Shown here in pieces: positions 1-11,980 of a stretch of 64,000 nucleotides of DNA. The DNA is from Yponomeuta sedellus. Lineage: Eukaryota > Arthropoda > Insecta > Lepidoptera > Yponomeutidae. The notes under the pieces are model-generated. The model did not search any database and was not told where the DNA came from. It saw only the letters and a program-made list of their open reading frames with translations. The position numbers and the translations under genes were made by a program. The stretch covers positions 16,411,680 through 16,475,679 of the forward strand of contig OW203734.1 in the NCBI GenBank assembly GCA_934045075.1, read 5' to 3'. The stretch's first letter is position 1. Each line of letters opens with the position of its first letter.

Positions 1-3000
1 TCTTTGTTTTTCGAAAACTATGGGTCTCGACTCTCGAAATGACGGGAACAAACACGGGTATACTTTGTCGGTTGTCAGTCAGTCCAAACGACCCGTGGCT
101 TTAACCCATATGGTCCGTAGAGCCTGATCAGCTGGGTACCTGTAAAATAATTTTGAACAATATAAAAATTATGTGCCCGGATAGCGGGGAAAGACTTGCC
201 AATGGTACGTTTGGGACCTCGTCTAAACAAGGATCTAACTCGTGGTTGGTTCCTCTGCCTACACCCTCGGGGATATCGGGCGTGAGTTTTTTTCTTCACA
301 TTTGGCCTTCCTTGTTTTTGCCAACAGTAAGGGATTTTTTGTATATTAAGTCTGGTAACACTAACATTATTATAAACCGTCTAAATTAAGATTGTCGCAG
401 TTAGATTACCAATCTATTGTATGAGCGCCTACATAATTTAGACGGGTAACACAAAAATATTGAAATTTTCGATTTAGTTTTCACGGCACATATTTATCTA
501 ATTTAGGGGTAATTGAGTGCAGTAGATGCATTTTAAACCTTGCCGTAGTCTTGAACATCATAAAAACAGAGATTAGAGGAGAATTAATAGCACTTACGAA
601 ATGAAAGGTTATGTTGGCGTTTTTACGCTCACTGCTTCCACAGCCTAAAATGCTGCAATTTACCATTATATCACTTTCGTCCAATTGCACCGATCACGAA
701 AAGTACAATTTTATGGAGAAAAACACCGATATCTGCCTAAAATTAAAGTAAAACTCGATCAAGCTCAGATTTGACATAGGTTTGTCTGCCACAGATTTGA
801 ACTGTGGCAAACAAAAAAATCGCATACGCGCGTAAGGGACAGAAGATCTCTCTCGATGATGTTTCTAGAAGATGTTTCTCGCTTACACTTTTTAAGACTC
901 GTATTAAGTCATCTCTTTCTTCTTTTTTTTTTCTATGGTTATGTCTCGTCTATCTATTCTCTGTCTACGGTCGTAGGTTTATTAATATGATAAATGTACT
1001 AGAATAACTGCTTCAAAACTAAAACAATCATTACGGTTTCGGTCAAACAATCGGAATTCATCTTTATAATAAATTGTAATGAATCCCGATTCAAAAGCCA
1101 CACAAAAGCAGGCGATATTGAGAAGAAAGTTCTAAAAATAAAGTGTAAAGTAAAAAAGCTTTTATTGCCACTCACAATAAAGTGGTTGAAAGACTTAGGC
1201 ATTGAATTTTAATAAAATTTGAAGACTTAAAGAAGAATAAATTAACATACACGTATTTACAAGATAGTCTTAGCGAGGTGACATCAACTTCTTTGTGCAG
1301 TTTTAAACAGTACTCATTTCTTTAATACTAAATCAAGAATTCGAAGATTTAAATAAGCCAATATAAGAGAAAAATACTATTAAATTATGTTTTCTCGATA
1401 GAAATTAATGACACATTCATATTACCGCCTTGCTGTGCAACTCATCGCTCTAACGCGGTGAATTGATTTAAATTAAATCATACTCGTAGCATCCATGCCC
1501 GCTGTTGATCGGTCTGTTTTAATGGGCATCTATTAGTTAGACTACTTGGCTAGAAACTATGGACTGTGAAGCGAGAAGTCAGCTTTACGTTTGCCAGCTT
1601 TACGTTTGCCAGCTGTTTCTTGGTATTTCCAGGGACTATTCTTGAAACCACAGAAAGCTACAGTGTCTACATCTCTCCAGTGTAGCACTTTCAGTCTCAT
1701 ATTGCACGTACTGCGTACCAATCATGACTTTCACGGCAATACCTTGACACTACACAAATACTAAGCAACATTATGGTTGGTTGGTACCCATAAAAATCTG
1801 TTATGGTTACCTTTACAATGTCAATAACACATTCATTAAAATATCGAAGATTGTTGTCGAACTTTCAAAACTACAGGAACTCTGTAGAATCATCCGTAAC
1901 ACTAGTGTGTGTGTAGAACTAGTGTTCTACGGCTTCGTGGTACAATAATCATACGGCATGTGTAATGTAATACCTTAATGTAATATCTCCTTGAGTGTAA
2001 TCAAATGTAATATTAGTTCCCACCCACAAGTGTGACCTATAATTCTCACATGTGACCACTATCGTCATACCTGGCGTAGCACTGACCTTAATAACATATT
2101 ATCTGATTGGCCCCTGTGGAACTTTTCGCGATTTAAGGATGGAACTCACCAACATGATGGCGGTGACGTTCCATACATTACGTTATTTACTGCAGTAGTA
2201 TTTTCATGAAGGTGTGTATGGACCGCCACCGCCATCCCGTTAGTGTGTTTCATCCTTTATACATTTCATTTCGGAGGTTCGGTAGGGTACAAGCATAGAC
2301 AAAGAATTGTCTGTGGTACAAGCTGTTTATGTTGCTATCAATTAGTTGATGAGTTTAACGCATTCTGTGGTCAAGAATGCTAATTATTTTAGAATGTAGG
2401 CTTCAGCCAGTGAAAATGCCATGAAAATCTTGATTATCACGCTAGTCGAATAGGTAACTGATAACACCACGGCTACGGTTTTGTTTGTTATTGTCGTGTG
2501 TACTGTTGTTATAATAATTAATGTTCTTCGTCTGCATGCCACGACCTAGGTAAACTCTTCGCAGGTCAAATTTCAATGTGACTGACTTGAAAGTTTGATG
2601 ATCAAAAAATTATGTTTAATTGTATTTCATATTTTAAATTTAAGAAAATTTGTGTATTGACGCGTCGCTCAGGGTTGGATTCCGAAGTTCGTTGATAAAT
2701 TGTGGTAAAGAAACGGTGGTATACCACTGCATTTACCGTTCTAAGTCTTCAAGTGCAACCATGGCAATATGGCAGGTTTAGTCAACGAAGGTAGAGACTA
2801 TCTTTGAAGTGAGGTTCGTCTTAGAAAAGCTAGATTCAGAAGCAATATCTTAGAAATACTGGTTGTTTGAACCATAAAAGAGTTTTCTTACATCATCTGA
2901 CGCGGGCGTTACAATCCTCGGAATGGAAATGCGGGATCCAACGGCAAACTAGCTTCCTAGCGCCTCCATGTCTAGATTATGTCATATGCCGATTTTCGAA

Positions 3001-4017
3001 AATTAGTTAGGTAAGTACTTTCCCAGTAAAGTGTAAACGACAGAGGCTAAAATGCATGCCTTGTATGGCTGACTATAGAGTGCCGCAATACATCACTGGC
3101 CTAAAATGGCTCTACATTTCCCCAAAGACCTCATTCTGATAGTCCATTTCGTTTGTCCCATTCTCGTTGTCGGATTATACACTGCCATTTTCCTAATTGC
3201 CATTTAGCAATCTCGCTGTGGAACGCTAGTCGTGCGTCCAGCGTTTACCCAGCCTAAATGCCAAGGCGATATGGACGGCAGCGATCAAGCGGCCTAAAAT
3301 GCTGTTGCCATATGCCAGCTTGAAAAAGCTTTAGGCTCGTGTTAGTTCTGTGAGGATCGAGTTTTGATGTTTGAGCTTATTCACATTTTGCGGACGTGAT
3401 ATTATGCGCCGAAAGGATTGGAAGACTTAGAAAACCATTGATCGTCGCTTCTTATCCAGCAAAATCGTGTCCAGAGCCTTCATTATGTATTTGACAGGTG
3501 GAGTTGCTTAAAAAAACTAAATTACGTCATCCCACCAAGCGGAGTTACATACTAGAGGCCTAGGACAAATATGGATAAAGAAATATGAATATTTCACGCC
3601 AATGCCGTTTAATTGGAAAGCAATTGAACGTACTCGTAAATTTAGCCGGATGCATGGATTATGTACGTGCCGTTTCGACAAAGTTCTTACATAGTACCTA
3701 TAAGTTTTGCTGCTGTACCAGGTTTATTCCAGGATGTCATTTCCCTTCGGAAATCGGTGCGGAAAACAGCATAGCGAGTTGTCCGAATGCAGTGAAAGCC
3801 AGTCTTAAAAAGCTTGGTGTTTTTATTAGTGGTAGGTGGGGTGGCTTCGCGAAATGCCAGGTGCGCCTCGTGACGTCATGGGGCACCGAAATGGCGCGAC
3901 ATTTCGTGGTGCGCCTCGGCCACACCCCGCTTCGGTTGGCTGGCTCTGCTACCTATGGTCTAATCTCTGTCCTCAGGGTTGTGGAGTACGTGTTCTCCTG
4001 CAAATAGTACAAATTTC
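1..4017. other. No gene recognised
   Basis: AT-rich sequence with stops in all frames at short intervals. There is a 15-bp direct repeat (agctttacgtttgcc twice at about 1581-1611). A GC-richer stretch at about 3835-3960 has imperfectly repeated GGTGCGCCTCG segments. The 140-codon ORF at 3585-4007 has no recognisable domain and is not called. Confidence 0.6.
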
Positions 4018-4195
4018 GAGCTTTCCTATATTTTTTGAAGCTTTCATGCTCCTTGTATTAAACTATTATCACTTAAATAAAAAATCGGGCAAGTGCGTTC
4101 GAGCTTTCCTATATGTTTTGAAGCTTTCATGCTCCTTTTCTAATCTCTGTATTAATCTATTATCACTTAAATAAAAAATCGGGCAAGTGCGTGTC
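4018..4195 (+). repeat. Tandem duplication, about 83-95 bp unit
   Basis: Two near-identical units start with gagctttcctatat at 4018 and 4101 and end in aaaaaatcgggcaagtgcgt. The second carries a 12-bp insertion (ttctaatctctg). The aatcgggcaagtgcg block resembles a sequence widespread in lepidopteran interspersed repeats (recollection). Confidence 0.85.
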
Positions 4196-4199
4196 AGGC

Positions 4200-6060
4200 C
4201 AGGCGCAGGGAAGGTTCCGAAGAAGGAGCCCTGACTGCTTTAAAAAATAACAACTTTTTCAAAATATTTTTTAAAGAAACTTAAACGAAGTTTTCCTTCT
4301 TTAAGTTGATCGCCTATTATATTACTCGTTGACTTGTGAAGCCTACTTGGCCGTGATAGTGTTTCTTTTTGAGTTCTTTATAATGCATACTGCCTTGTTT
4401 TTTTTACTTTTCTACAGTCAAGCGTTTAGCCAGGAGTGGGGCTCTACACGAACAAAAAATTGCTCTTTAAAGCTTAATATTTAGTTTATGTGTAAGGGAG
4501 ATATTTTCTTCGACATTTTTTTAAGGTTTCGTTGCTTGTATATCTGAGCCAAATTTTTGCCGTGTAGTTCCCCTCAAAAATTACTTTGTTAAAGTTATTT
4601 GTTCAAAAAACCAGGTAGTTAAGTAAAATACAATCCTGAGATCAATCAAAAACCCTTCCTAGTTTCGTATGCCCGTGACCCATCACGTACTTGGTCGTTT
4701 CATTTAGCTATTCCTTACGGAAGACATTAACTATAACCAGATGTCTAATTGTTTTTCGTTGTTTGACAATCGCAGTGTATGTTTTTCTTTGGTCGTAATT
4801 GTTATCTTCCTTCCTTAATATATCAATATACTAGCTCCCGATATTACAACATAACGGCTCAGGTCTGCATAAAAATGTGGACGGAGCGTCCGTGATATAA
4901 ATTGGACCATAAAAACTCAGAAATAGAACTCGCGAAGGTGTACCGAAGTGTCTTGACGGTTCTCCGAAGTAACCGGGATGAAATTTTTACTTATGCAAAA
5001 ACATATCTGTAAAAATAGAAAAAGTTCAAATTTTTGCAACTTACAATTTTTTAACGGTAAATCAAAAACTTTTATTAATGTTTGTTTTCTATCTTTCCTT
5101 TTATATGTATATTTTGTGATATAATTGTCTCGACATAGCAAGAGGCCCACCATTTGTCCCTTTCGACTTTCGATTGTCCTCAGCTTATCTCTTTTCATTT
5201 AGTCTTTCTATAGTGTCCATTGTACTACTTGCCAAATTGATCGAAATAGAGCGAGGCGTGGTGTACAATATGGCAATATTCACCGTCATAAATCGTAAGT
5301 AAACAGGGAGCGATGTAAAGAGCTGACTGTCAACCTCTACTAATCAAGATGCACTTTAATAAGAAGAAGAAAATCGAAAGTAGTTAAATAAAAAATGGCC
5401 TTTTTCATGAGTAAACTGGCTTCGCCCAACGTGGATTGACTTCGCTGGTAGAGTAGCGGACCTATTTTTCTTTATCACCTTTTCTGCCCAGCTGGCCTAT
5501 TCCCACCATTGTTCTCCGGAGCAACAGGAGCAGGATTTCGTGCCGGTTGTAAAAGGCTGTCAAAGCACTGGCCTGTGACAGAAGTACTAAGAATAGTCTA
5601 TCGCTGATTGTTTAAATTAGCAATTTTTGATATGTCAATTCACATCCGGCATATTTGGAACCACATTGAAATACATTAATTTTGAAACTAAAACCAAACT
5701 ACGTTTATGATTGCAAGTGTTCGGGGCATTGCACTCTTAGTATTTGACGACGCAAAGCATCCAGATTGCCCATGTATTAAAGCTTCCGCAGTCCCTGATA
5801 CGAACTACCCCAAAGTCTAAGGATGCTCCTGCGTTTCTGTAGTTCGCGATTCATCCCTATAGGTTTATAGTTTTCTCATAGTTGTTCTAGATGAATTTGT
5901 GACCTCCAAGAAGAGGTCGACCAAGAAAATGCTAGCGTTAAGTCAACTCGGAGTGGTCGAAGTTGGCCATAGACCACGACACCTGGCCTGACCTGATCCT
6001 GTTCTGGTCTCAGATGCACAATGGGGCAACCATCATAGAGGACGTAGGCCTCCCGAAGCA
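4200..6060. other. No gene recognised
   Basis: AT-rich DNA without long or family-matching frames. The short minus-strand ORFs at 4917-5198 and 5876-6061 show no domain. Confidence 0.55.
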
Positions 6061-6067
6061 CACCACT

Positions 6068-6166
6068 TCTTTCTGTCTTCGGCCATCCTCATCCAGCCGC
6101 TAACAGCAATCTGCGTCAGATCGTCGATCCAGCGAACTGGAGTACGCCCCAGACTGCGTTTCCATA
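6068..6166 (-). mobile_element. LINE 3' fragment (end of RT ORF)
   Basis: On the minus strand the sequence reads as GRTPVRWIDDLTQIAVSGW then MRMAEDRK-like residues. This is the typical end of lepidopteran LINE reverse-transcriptase ORFs, as in the copies at 54130-54300 and 63815-63930. Confidence 0.6.
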
Positions 6167-6169
6167 GAG

Positions 6170-7630
6170 GTTACTCACATAAAAGTGTGATAGCCCTGCG
6201 ATGTGGCGAAGTGAGGGAAAGTGATGCGGAAGCCGCTGTCCATAAGCAAATTGCATGCGTGCGCGGACTGATTGGTCGGCCCGTAGCTAAACACCGACTC
6301 ACGGCCGGGTTAATGTTGTATTTGACCTATATTCTTCTTTCTTTTAAATGGGACCCCTTCCCGAACAAAGCACAGGCTGAACTTTGTCAGTTATTAGCAT
6401 CGCAGATCGCTTGTCTTCCAATTTGATTGCCAAAGAAAACAAATAACAGTTTTCAAGAGCTTGGTACTTATAGTTCAGTAAGTATTGTATATTGGTTCAC
6501 CAAACCACTTTTGTATGCTCGTTTTATGATTTCGGTAACGTTGTAGTTTTAACAGATTCTATTTGTTGTACTATTTTCGCCTGGATAGCAACCTAACGGC
6601 CCTTCTAATACGGAGTATTTTTTTTTTTCATTTAAAGTTATTCCATGAATAAATCTAATATTAAATAGTTATTTATTTTATTTATTGATAATAGACACAC
6701 CAACAGTACACAGATAAGAATCAATTAATTACAACAAAACAAATAATTTCGGGCCTGATCTGTGCAGTGCTACTAATAGGCATGCAACAGCATTCGCAAG
6801 GTGATTGCATAGGTACATACCAAAATATAAAGAAATATATCTTTAAAACATAAAAAACTAAAAATCAAATAACAAATTAATAATTTAAAAATTGATCAGA
6901 CGGTACGTGGCTGCAGCAACTTATGTCTCCAAGTCAAAAGATTGTTGTGGAATATATCGAGGGTGTGTGACCTCTCTAAATTGTTATAAAGAGACCGAAA
7001 AAAATTTCAACTCTCATCAACTGTATCTATGCATGTTAACCTTGCATTGGCAATACCAAGTTGTGAAACGTTCTTTATCCCTAAATTTTACATTTATTCA
7101 AAACCAAGAACCAAAAAACCAAGGCGCAGCTGACTACACAAACCAATTTGTTGATAATATGATGAATAAATTCTTTATTGCACTGAAAATTATAGTTTTT
7201 TTTTTCACAAAGGCGCACTATGGTGCAGCTTGTGAGGTAGATAGTTACTTGTAGCTACAATCTGACATTGATCCAACACTCACGTTGAAAATGCAAAGTC
7301 CATGTGCGTTCCCATTTCACGCGACTATTCGTGACGGTTTCACAATGAAATAACATAAAAATATAATAAGCCACAACAGCATGTTTAGTTAGATGCAGTC
7401 GTAGATTTGTTTTTTTTTACACACGCGAACTGACTCATGGGATTCCAGGGGTAAATGCTTTGTTAACTAGGCATTTGAGCACCGAGTTTTGTTCTTTGTC
7501 AGGAAGGGCTCTGTGTTGTTTTGGCTCTAGTATTATTTAGCACATAGGTAATCGAACAATTTGGACATTATGTCATATGAGTAGCCATGTCCCAGAACGG
7601 TTAATACTCAGTATACAGGTGTGTAACAAA
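6170..7630. other. No gene recognised
   Basis: AT-rich; poly-T and TTTA-rich low-complexity at 6615-6690. The 120-codon plus-strand ORF at 6892-7254 has no recognisable domain. Confidence 0.5.
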
Positions 7631-7639
7631 TCTTTATAT

Positions 7640-7825
7640 CGATATCAACCCTTCTATGTCCACACTGCTGGCGCACGGGTCTCTTCCTACATCGCAGGAA
7701 GGTTAGGATGGTGGAAGATGTAGGGCAGCTTTCTATTAGAAGTTATCAAGCCGCCCATAAGGCCCCTGACATGGCTTAACGACTGCCGTAATGGCAGTTG
7801 TTAAGCCATGTCAGAGGCCTTACAA
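7640..7825 (-). mobile_element. 5S-derived SINE (family D), 3' part, with fold-back end
   Basis: Begins tatcaacccttctatgtcc and contains the family tail (cacgggtctcttcctacatc, ggaaggttagg). It runs in minus orientation to 7787, then reverses. Left arm 7759-7787 and right arm 7793-7821 are inverted repeats with 27 of 29 positions matching, around a 5-base loop gtaat. The SINE RNA itself has a small hairpin (CTGCC-gtaat-GGCAG) at this point. Confidence 0.8.
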
Positions 7826-8330
7826 AAAGTAACATCTTTTAGATAGTGCAAAAAAACGAAGTTAGTGCGAAGCCGTTATAATGATTGCCATTTTTTTATT
7901 AAAATAGCCTTTAAATGGGCCTAAATTGAGTTGGTAGTTAAACTCGCTATGATCCTTAGAAAATAAAGGAGACGATAACCTCAACAACAAAATCAATCTA
8001 CTTACATTGTTGACTTTTTATTCCGCTTCTGTACGAGTATACGTACCTACAAACGGATGTGGCGGAATTTTTTAAACACAGATCAAATAACAACACAACA
8101 TTCTTCACAGTATCCGATAAAATATACAATTGACCATGTTGTTACGCTTATTTTACTCTTATGTAAAGTTATTTATTTACATGCTCAATGCTCATATAAC
8201 ATTTCCTTGCATGCGTAATCGTTATTAATTTCTCAAGTAGGTTCGCCTTGACGAAAAATATAGTGAGAAATTTACGCTTCCGCACGATTTACGTGGAAAT
8301 TAAAAATGTTTTATATGGAAATGGATGGAA

Positions 8331-8645
8331 GCCGGCGGTAGCCCAGTGGGTAGAACAATGAACTCGGAAACGAGAGCCCCAGGTTCGATTCCCAGTGCGG
8401 GCATGTACCAATGACTATGTTTTCTGAGTTATGTACATTTGCGTTTAAGTTATTGTAGCAATATCACTCGCTAACCGTAAAGGAAAACATCGTGAGGAAA
8501 CCTTAGTGTCTGAGGTGTTCAAATACGTCAGCGTTTGAAATTGAAATTGCCAATCCGCGGTGGGCACGCGTGGTAATGAAGCCCATACTCTCTCTCTACA
8601 GAGATAAGGCCCGTGCCCTGCAGTGGGACGTTTATTCAATTGAAC
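8331..8645 (+). mobile_element. tRNA-derived SINE, family B
   Basis: tRNA-like head with A box (tagcccagtggg) and B box (GGTTCGATTCC), followed by a body with aaaacatcgtgaggaaac and ccaatccgcggtgggcac. The tail ccctgcagtgggacgt resembles LINE 3' ends. It is not a functional tRNA: no good acceptor pairing follows. Further copies: 32680-32745, 46665-46880, 48510-48690, 57822-57915. Confidence 0.85.
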
Positions 8646-8699
8646 TCAAACTAAATTTAAAAATTCATATACAGTTGTTAGTAGTCTTATTGTAATATA

Positions 8700-9006
8700 T
8701 TTTTTTATGTAGCCTCAATTGTGTCCCACTGCTGGGCAAAGACCTTTTGCCTTCCACTCATCCCTGTTCATGGCCACCTCCTGCCAGCCCGGCAGTAAGG
8801 TCGTGAGGTCGTCCCGCCATCTCCGCTTGGGTCGGGCCACGTTTGCGATATCCGTCGCGCGGAACCCATACGGCTTAGATGGCCCGCCCAATTCCACTTC
8901 AGCTTAGCGGTTGCAGCTCCAACATCGACAATTTTGGTTCTGGAGCGCAGCATTGTATTACGAATTCTATCAATTATTTTTACACCTAGAATACTGCGCT
9001 CCATTT
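8700..9006 (-). mobile_element. LINE fragment: C-terminus of reverse-transcriptase ORF
   Basis: Minus-strand frames read ILGVKIIDRIRNTMLRSRTK and AKLKWNWAGHLSRM. After a frameshift they continue RPKRRWRDDLTTLLPGWQEV and AMNRDEWKAKG before the end. This KWxWAGHxxRM...GRPxxRWxDD...EW pattern is the conserved C-terminal tail of insect non-LTR retrotransposon ORF2. Frameshifted and 5'-truncated. Confidence 0.85.
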
Positions 9007-9271
9007 TATTCTAATTTAAGTACATTTAAATAGGTTACAAAAAAGAAGGAAAATTGCCGTATCGAAATTTAACTGAATTGAAATTGTAGCATTTTATGCT
9101 CGACAAATAACTTTCCAATGGCATTGACTGGGGACGCAGTCGCCACTGACGCAAACGCGGGATTTTCGTAGGCGTGAGTCACACAGAAAGGACGTGGGGC
9201 GAAGGCGCGGAAAAGACGCAAAACTTTGTATAGAGACACAGACCACAGAGCAAGGTCTGTGGTCTTTGACT

Positions 9272-9578
9272 CAGTCCATTAATCCTTACTAGTCCATTTT
9301 AGTAAACAACATTCTAACCGTAAAGTATGGCTTTTTAGTCGAAAACTGTCATATTCGCATACATGAAATAATCGGGGAGACAATTTTAGATAACACGCTG
9401 CCAATTTTATTTAATAAAGTTCATGAGCTTGGGAGAAAATATCCAGCTTTTTTCATGAAATATTCATATAAATTGTTAGCGCGTAAGGATGTATATGCTG
9501 TTGACAAAAATAGGTATCAATTTTGAGGTTACAATCGTTTTTTTTTAAAATGGGACAAGTAAGGATATATATAGACTG
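9272..9578. repeat. MITE with mariner/Tc1-like termini
   Basis: Left end cagtccattaatccttact and right end (complement) cagtctatatatatcctta then cttgtccca form imperfect inverted repeats. The right flank is TA, the left flank is mutated. The same terminus makes the perfect palindrome at 13040-13143. Confidence 0.6.
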
Positions 9579-10184
9579 TATGGAACAGCGTCGGTTAAAC
9601 ATAGCTTGCAGACTTCGTATGCTAGGCTTTTCGGGATGACCGCCATTTAACGTGCACCGTACTCTTCGTATACACGTTGGTGCTATAGTTCAAGTGAAGG
9701 CTTTAACCTACAGTCTGGTCCATCGTACTTAAGTAATGGGGCCGAACTATCGCTGGTCGCAAGTAGGCCCTTGGGACGTGATTAGGTTAACAAATGTCCT
9801 CGTAGTAGGTCGTGGTGGCTTAATTTATTTAGTATTTGTGAATGCTTTTATTGCAATTAAACTAAACTTACAATACGGCGGAGTGTTAGCTCTTCCTTTA
9901 GTCAATAAACTGAATCAAAGAACGATAATCGGTATCTGAACTGAGAATGCCAATAAGAAAATATGGAGACATGTATCAACCCGTCTCTCCAGGCTACTCA
10001 AGATCAAGCGAGAGAGATAGTACTTAGTGAAAACAATTGGAAACCAGCGGAAAGTCCCTGCCAACTTTCTCCATATAAGTACTTTAAAATCGAGATAAAT
10101 AATATTGTTGTGAATTATATTTAAATCTATAAAAACATACAACATCACTAATTAACCCGTGTTTTCTACTGAAGAAGAAGAACG

Positions 10185-10218
10185 GCGTGTGTACTTATTA
10201 TAAAATAAGTACACACGC
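10185..10218. repeat. Short perfect palindrome (15-bp arms)
   Basis: GCGTGTGTACTTATT, loop ataa, then its exact complement. A single-element origin is not visible. Confidence 0.8.
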
Positions 10219-10239
10219 TGGGGGTAAGATGTCCTAAGA

Positions 10240-10345
10240 CTTTAACTATGTTTTCCATCCAAAGGTTGTCTGGAAGAGATCACTTTTAGTGATAATGCCG
10301 CCGTCTGTACTCTTTGGTTAAGAAATATCTGTGTAATTTCCATTT
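10240..10345 (+). mobile_element. LINE-like 3' UTR fragment
   Basis: ccaaaggttgtctggaagag...atcactttta is a common lepidopteran interspersed 3' end (recollection). It recurs in reverse orientation at 36741-36835, where cagacaacctttggttg is visible. Confidence 0.5.
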
Positions 10346-10742
10346 TTATGTGCAACTAGCTGATCCAGCGAACTTCGTACCGCCTAAAAGTCGATTCTTT
10401 TTTCTTCTCCGTAAGAACCATCCTCGTACTTGAAGTAATATTCTAAAAAAAGAATACGGATGTTGACACATGTTACCAATTCATGTTAAGTTATTTTTTT
10501 TTAATTAAAGACCGTATTTAAAAACGTATAATAACATTCTAAAAATATATTTATTTGCCATAAAATAAATAAAAATAGTTTAAATTGCATTATTTAATAC
10601 CCATTATCACGTGACTGCGAACGGGAATCAAAGCGCGGGTGACGTCACTGACCGCTAAACAAAACAAGCTCACGTAGTCAAAAGTATCACCGGCGAACTA
10701 ATTTCAACGATATTATCATAATATTATTGTAATATTATAACA

Positions 10743-10910
10743 ATGGAGACTGGATTCATCAAAGGAAGTAGTTCTAACTTACCGAAGATAGATTCGTTGA
10801 TGGTGGCAAGTTATTTTGCCCGAAATAAGAATTTTTGTGCAGCGGAGCTTAGAAACGTAAAAATGTCATTGTTAGTACGTTTGAAATACCTACCTATGGT
10901 TGGTGGGTAA
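10743..10910 (+). pseudogene. Truncated N-terminus of a transposon-borne ORF
   Basis: ATG at 10743 encodes METGFIKGSSSNLPKIDSL then MVASYFARNKNFCAAELRNV and KMS, before running into a stop. The start resembles multicopy insect proteins that I associate, from memory and without certainty, with YqaJ-like recombinase/SWIM-type elements. A possible donor (GTTAGT) lies after MS. No downstream exon exists locally, so it is a remnant. Confidence 0.45.
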
Positions 10911-10961
10911 AGTCAAAACTACCTATCTAAAACTATTTTGTACCTAAGTACATACTCGTAT

Positions 10962-11195
10962 TTAAATTTTATCGTACAATACTTTTAGCATATTTGGCTT
11001 ACCTACATCAAAGTGGTCTTCACAAAAATAGCTGGTACTTGTAGATGTCAATGATGTTGAACATCTTCTAGCAAGCGTTAGCCACTTTCTCCTTATTTTA
11101 GCAATTTTTGGAACATTTATGAATATTTTTTGCGGCGTACTTATTGATGTACTTTTACACATGTGTACTGCACAGCATTTGTACATCGTATTCAT
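10962..11195 (-). pseudogene. THAP zinc-finger first exon of a transposase remnant
   Basis: Minus-strand ORF beginning MNTMYKCCAVHMCKS. It has the C2CH layout of a THAP domain: C-x4-C near the start, a conserved W (KWLTLARR), then C-E-D-H-F. A splice donor (GTAGGT/GTAAGC) follows HFD, as in spliced THAP transposase genes. THAP domains bind transposon ends (P-element and relatives). The rest of the protein is absent, so it is a remnant. Cysteines and histidine are intact. Confidence 0.7.
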
Positions 11196-11399
11196 TTTTA
11201 CACCTTTCAGAAAACTTATTTATTCGTAAGAATTCACTGAATATCAGTTAACTTTCATAGAACGCGAGATTGTTTATCGGTCTGTGACGTCATCATACTC
11301 ACGCGTTAGTTTAGAACGTTTTGGCGGGAATTTTAAAAAGTATTTTTAAATAAGTATTTTTTTAGTAAAAGGTGACGTATTTTTTCATGAAATAATTTT

Positions 11400-11545
11400 T
11401 TTCGTGTTTAAATAGCGTCTATCTATGAAACAAAATCCATTCCGAACATTAGTCCACATCCCTATTAGTGAAATCCGTTCAGCTACTCTCGAGATTTGCG
11501 CTTACCAACACATTCAGCAATTCATTTTTATATTATAGATAAAGT
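11400..11545 (+). mobile_element. Degraded LINE/SINE 3' fragment
   Basis: aaatccgttcagctactc and ...ttatattatagataaag resemble the common insect LINE tail reading 'atcGgttcagtagtt'. Weak. Confidence 0.3.
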
Positions 11546-11774
11546 GTTCTCTATCTTTTTCTGAAGCCGCAATGTCGTCCAAGTGTAGTTGTGATTAAAT
11601 AAAAAGATTTTCCCGATTAAGGTCGGCTGCAGTTGATTTTGCTATCAGATCAGATAAACGCAAGCATAAAGAGATAACAGTTTGAATAAAAAAAAAATAC
11701 AGCGTTATTGAAACAACTAAATAACTAAAATTCTTCTTCATTTGAATTCTTCAGCATCGATAATTTTATATTAT

Positions 11775-11945
11775 TTTTAATGCACTAACCCGTGCTAAGG
11801 ACAATTTAAAAAAAAACCTATTTGGATGCTAACAATTCCACCCATGCCGGGGTTCGAACCCGCGACCTCTGGCACGGATAGCCAGAGGTCGCGGGTTCGA
11901 ATCCCGGCATGGGTGGAATTTTTAGCCTCTAAATAGGTTTTTTAA
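11775..11945. mobile_element. SINE A fold-back copy 1
   Basis: Minus-oriented 3' tail (taatgcactaacccgtgc) and 3' tRNA half run to 11873, a 7-base anticodon loop (acggata, 11874-11880) follows, then the same 3' half in plus orientation to aaataggtttttt. The two arms of about 57 bp are nearly perfect complements, pivoting exactly on the anticodon stem GGC/GCC. No clear target duplication. Confidence 0.85.
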
Positions 11946-11980
11946 AATCCATAAATTTCCTATTAGAAGTTTGAAATAAT

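Larger units (their letters stand above)
10612..11325. mobile_element. Internally deleted two-gene DNA transposon (THAP type)
   Basis: Inverted terminal segments share TGACGTCAC-n-GACCG-n-TAAACAA (left about 10636-10666; right, complemented, about 11270-11295). Inside, a rightward ORF start (10743) and a leftward THAP ORF start (11195) face each other, with the middle of the element missing. Exact outer ends and target duplication were not resolved. Confidence 0.6.

Noticed and set aside
3585..4174. Overlapping plus-strand ORFs of 140 and 112 codons
   Set aside because: No domain, no splice or codon support, partly over a tandem duplication.
8719..8907. Plus-strand 62-codon ORF
   Set aside because: Antisense of a LINE reverse-transcriptase C-terminus.
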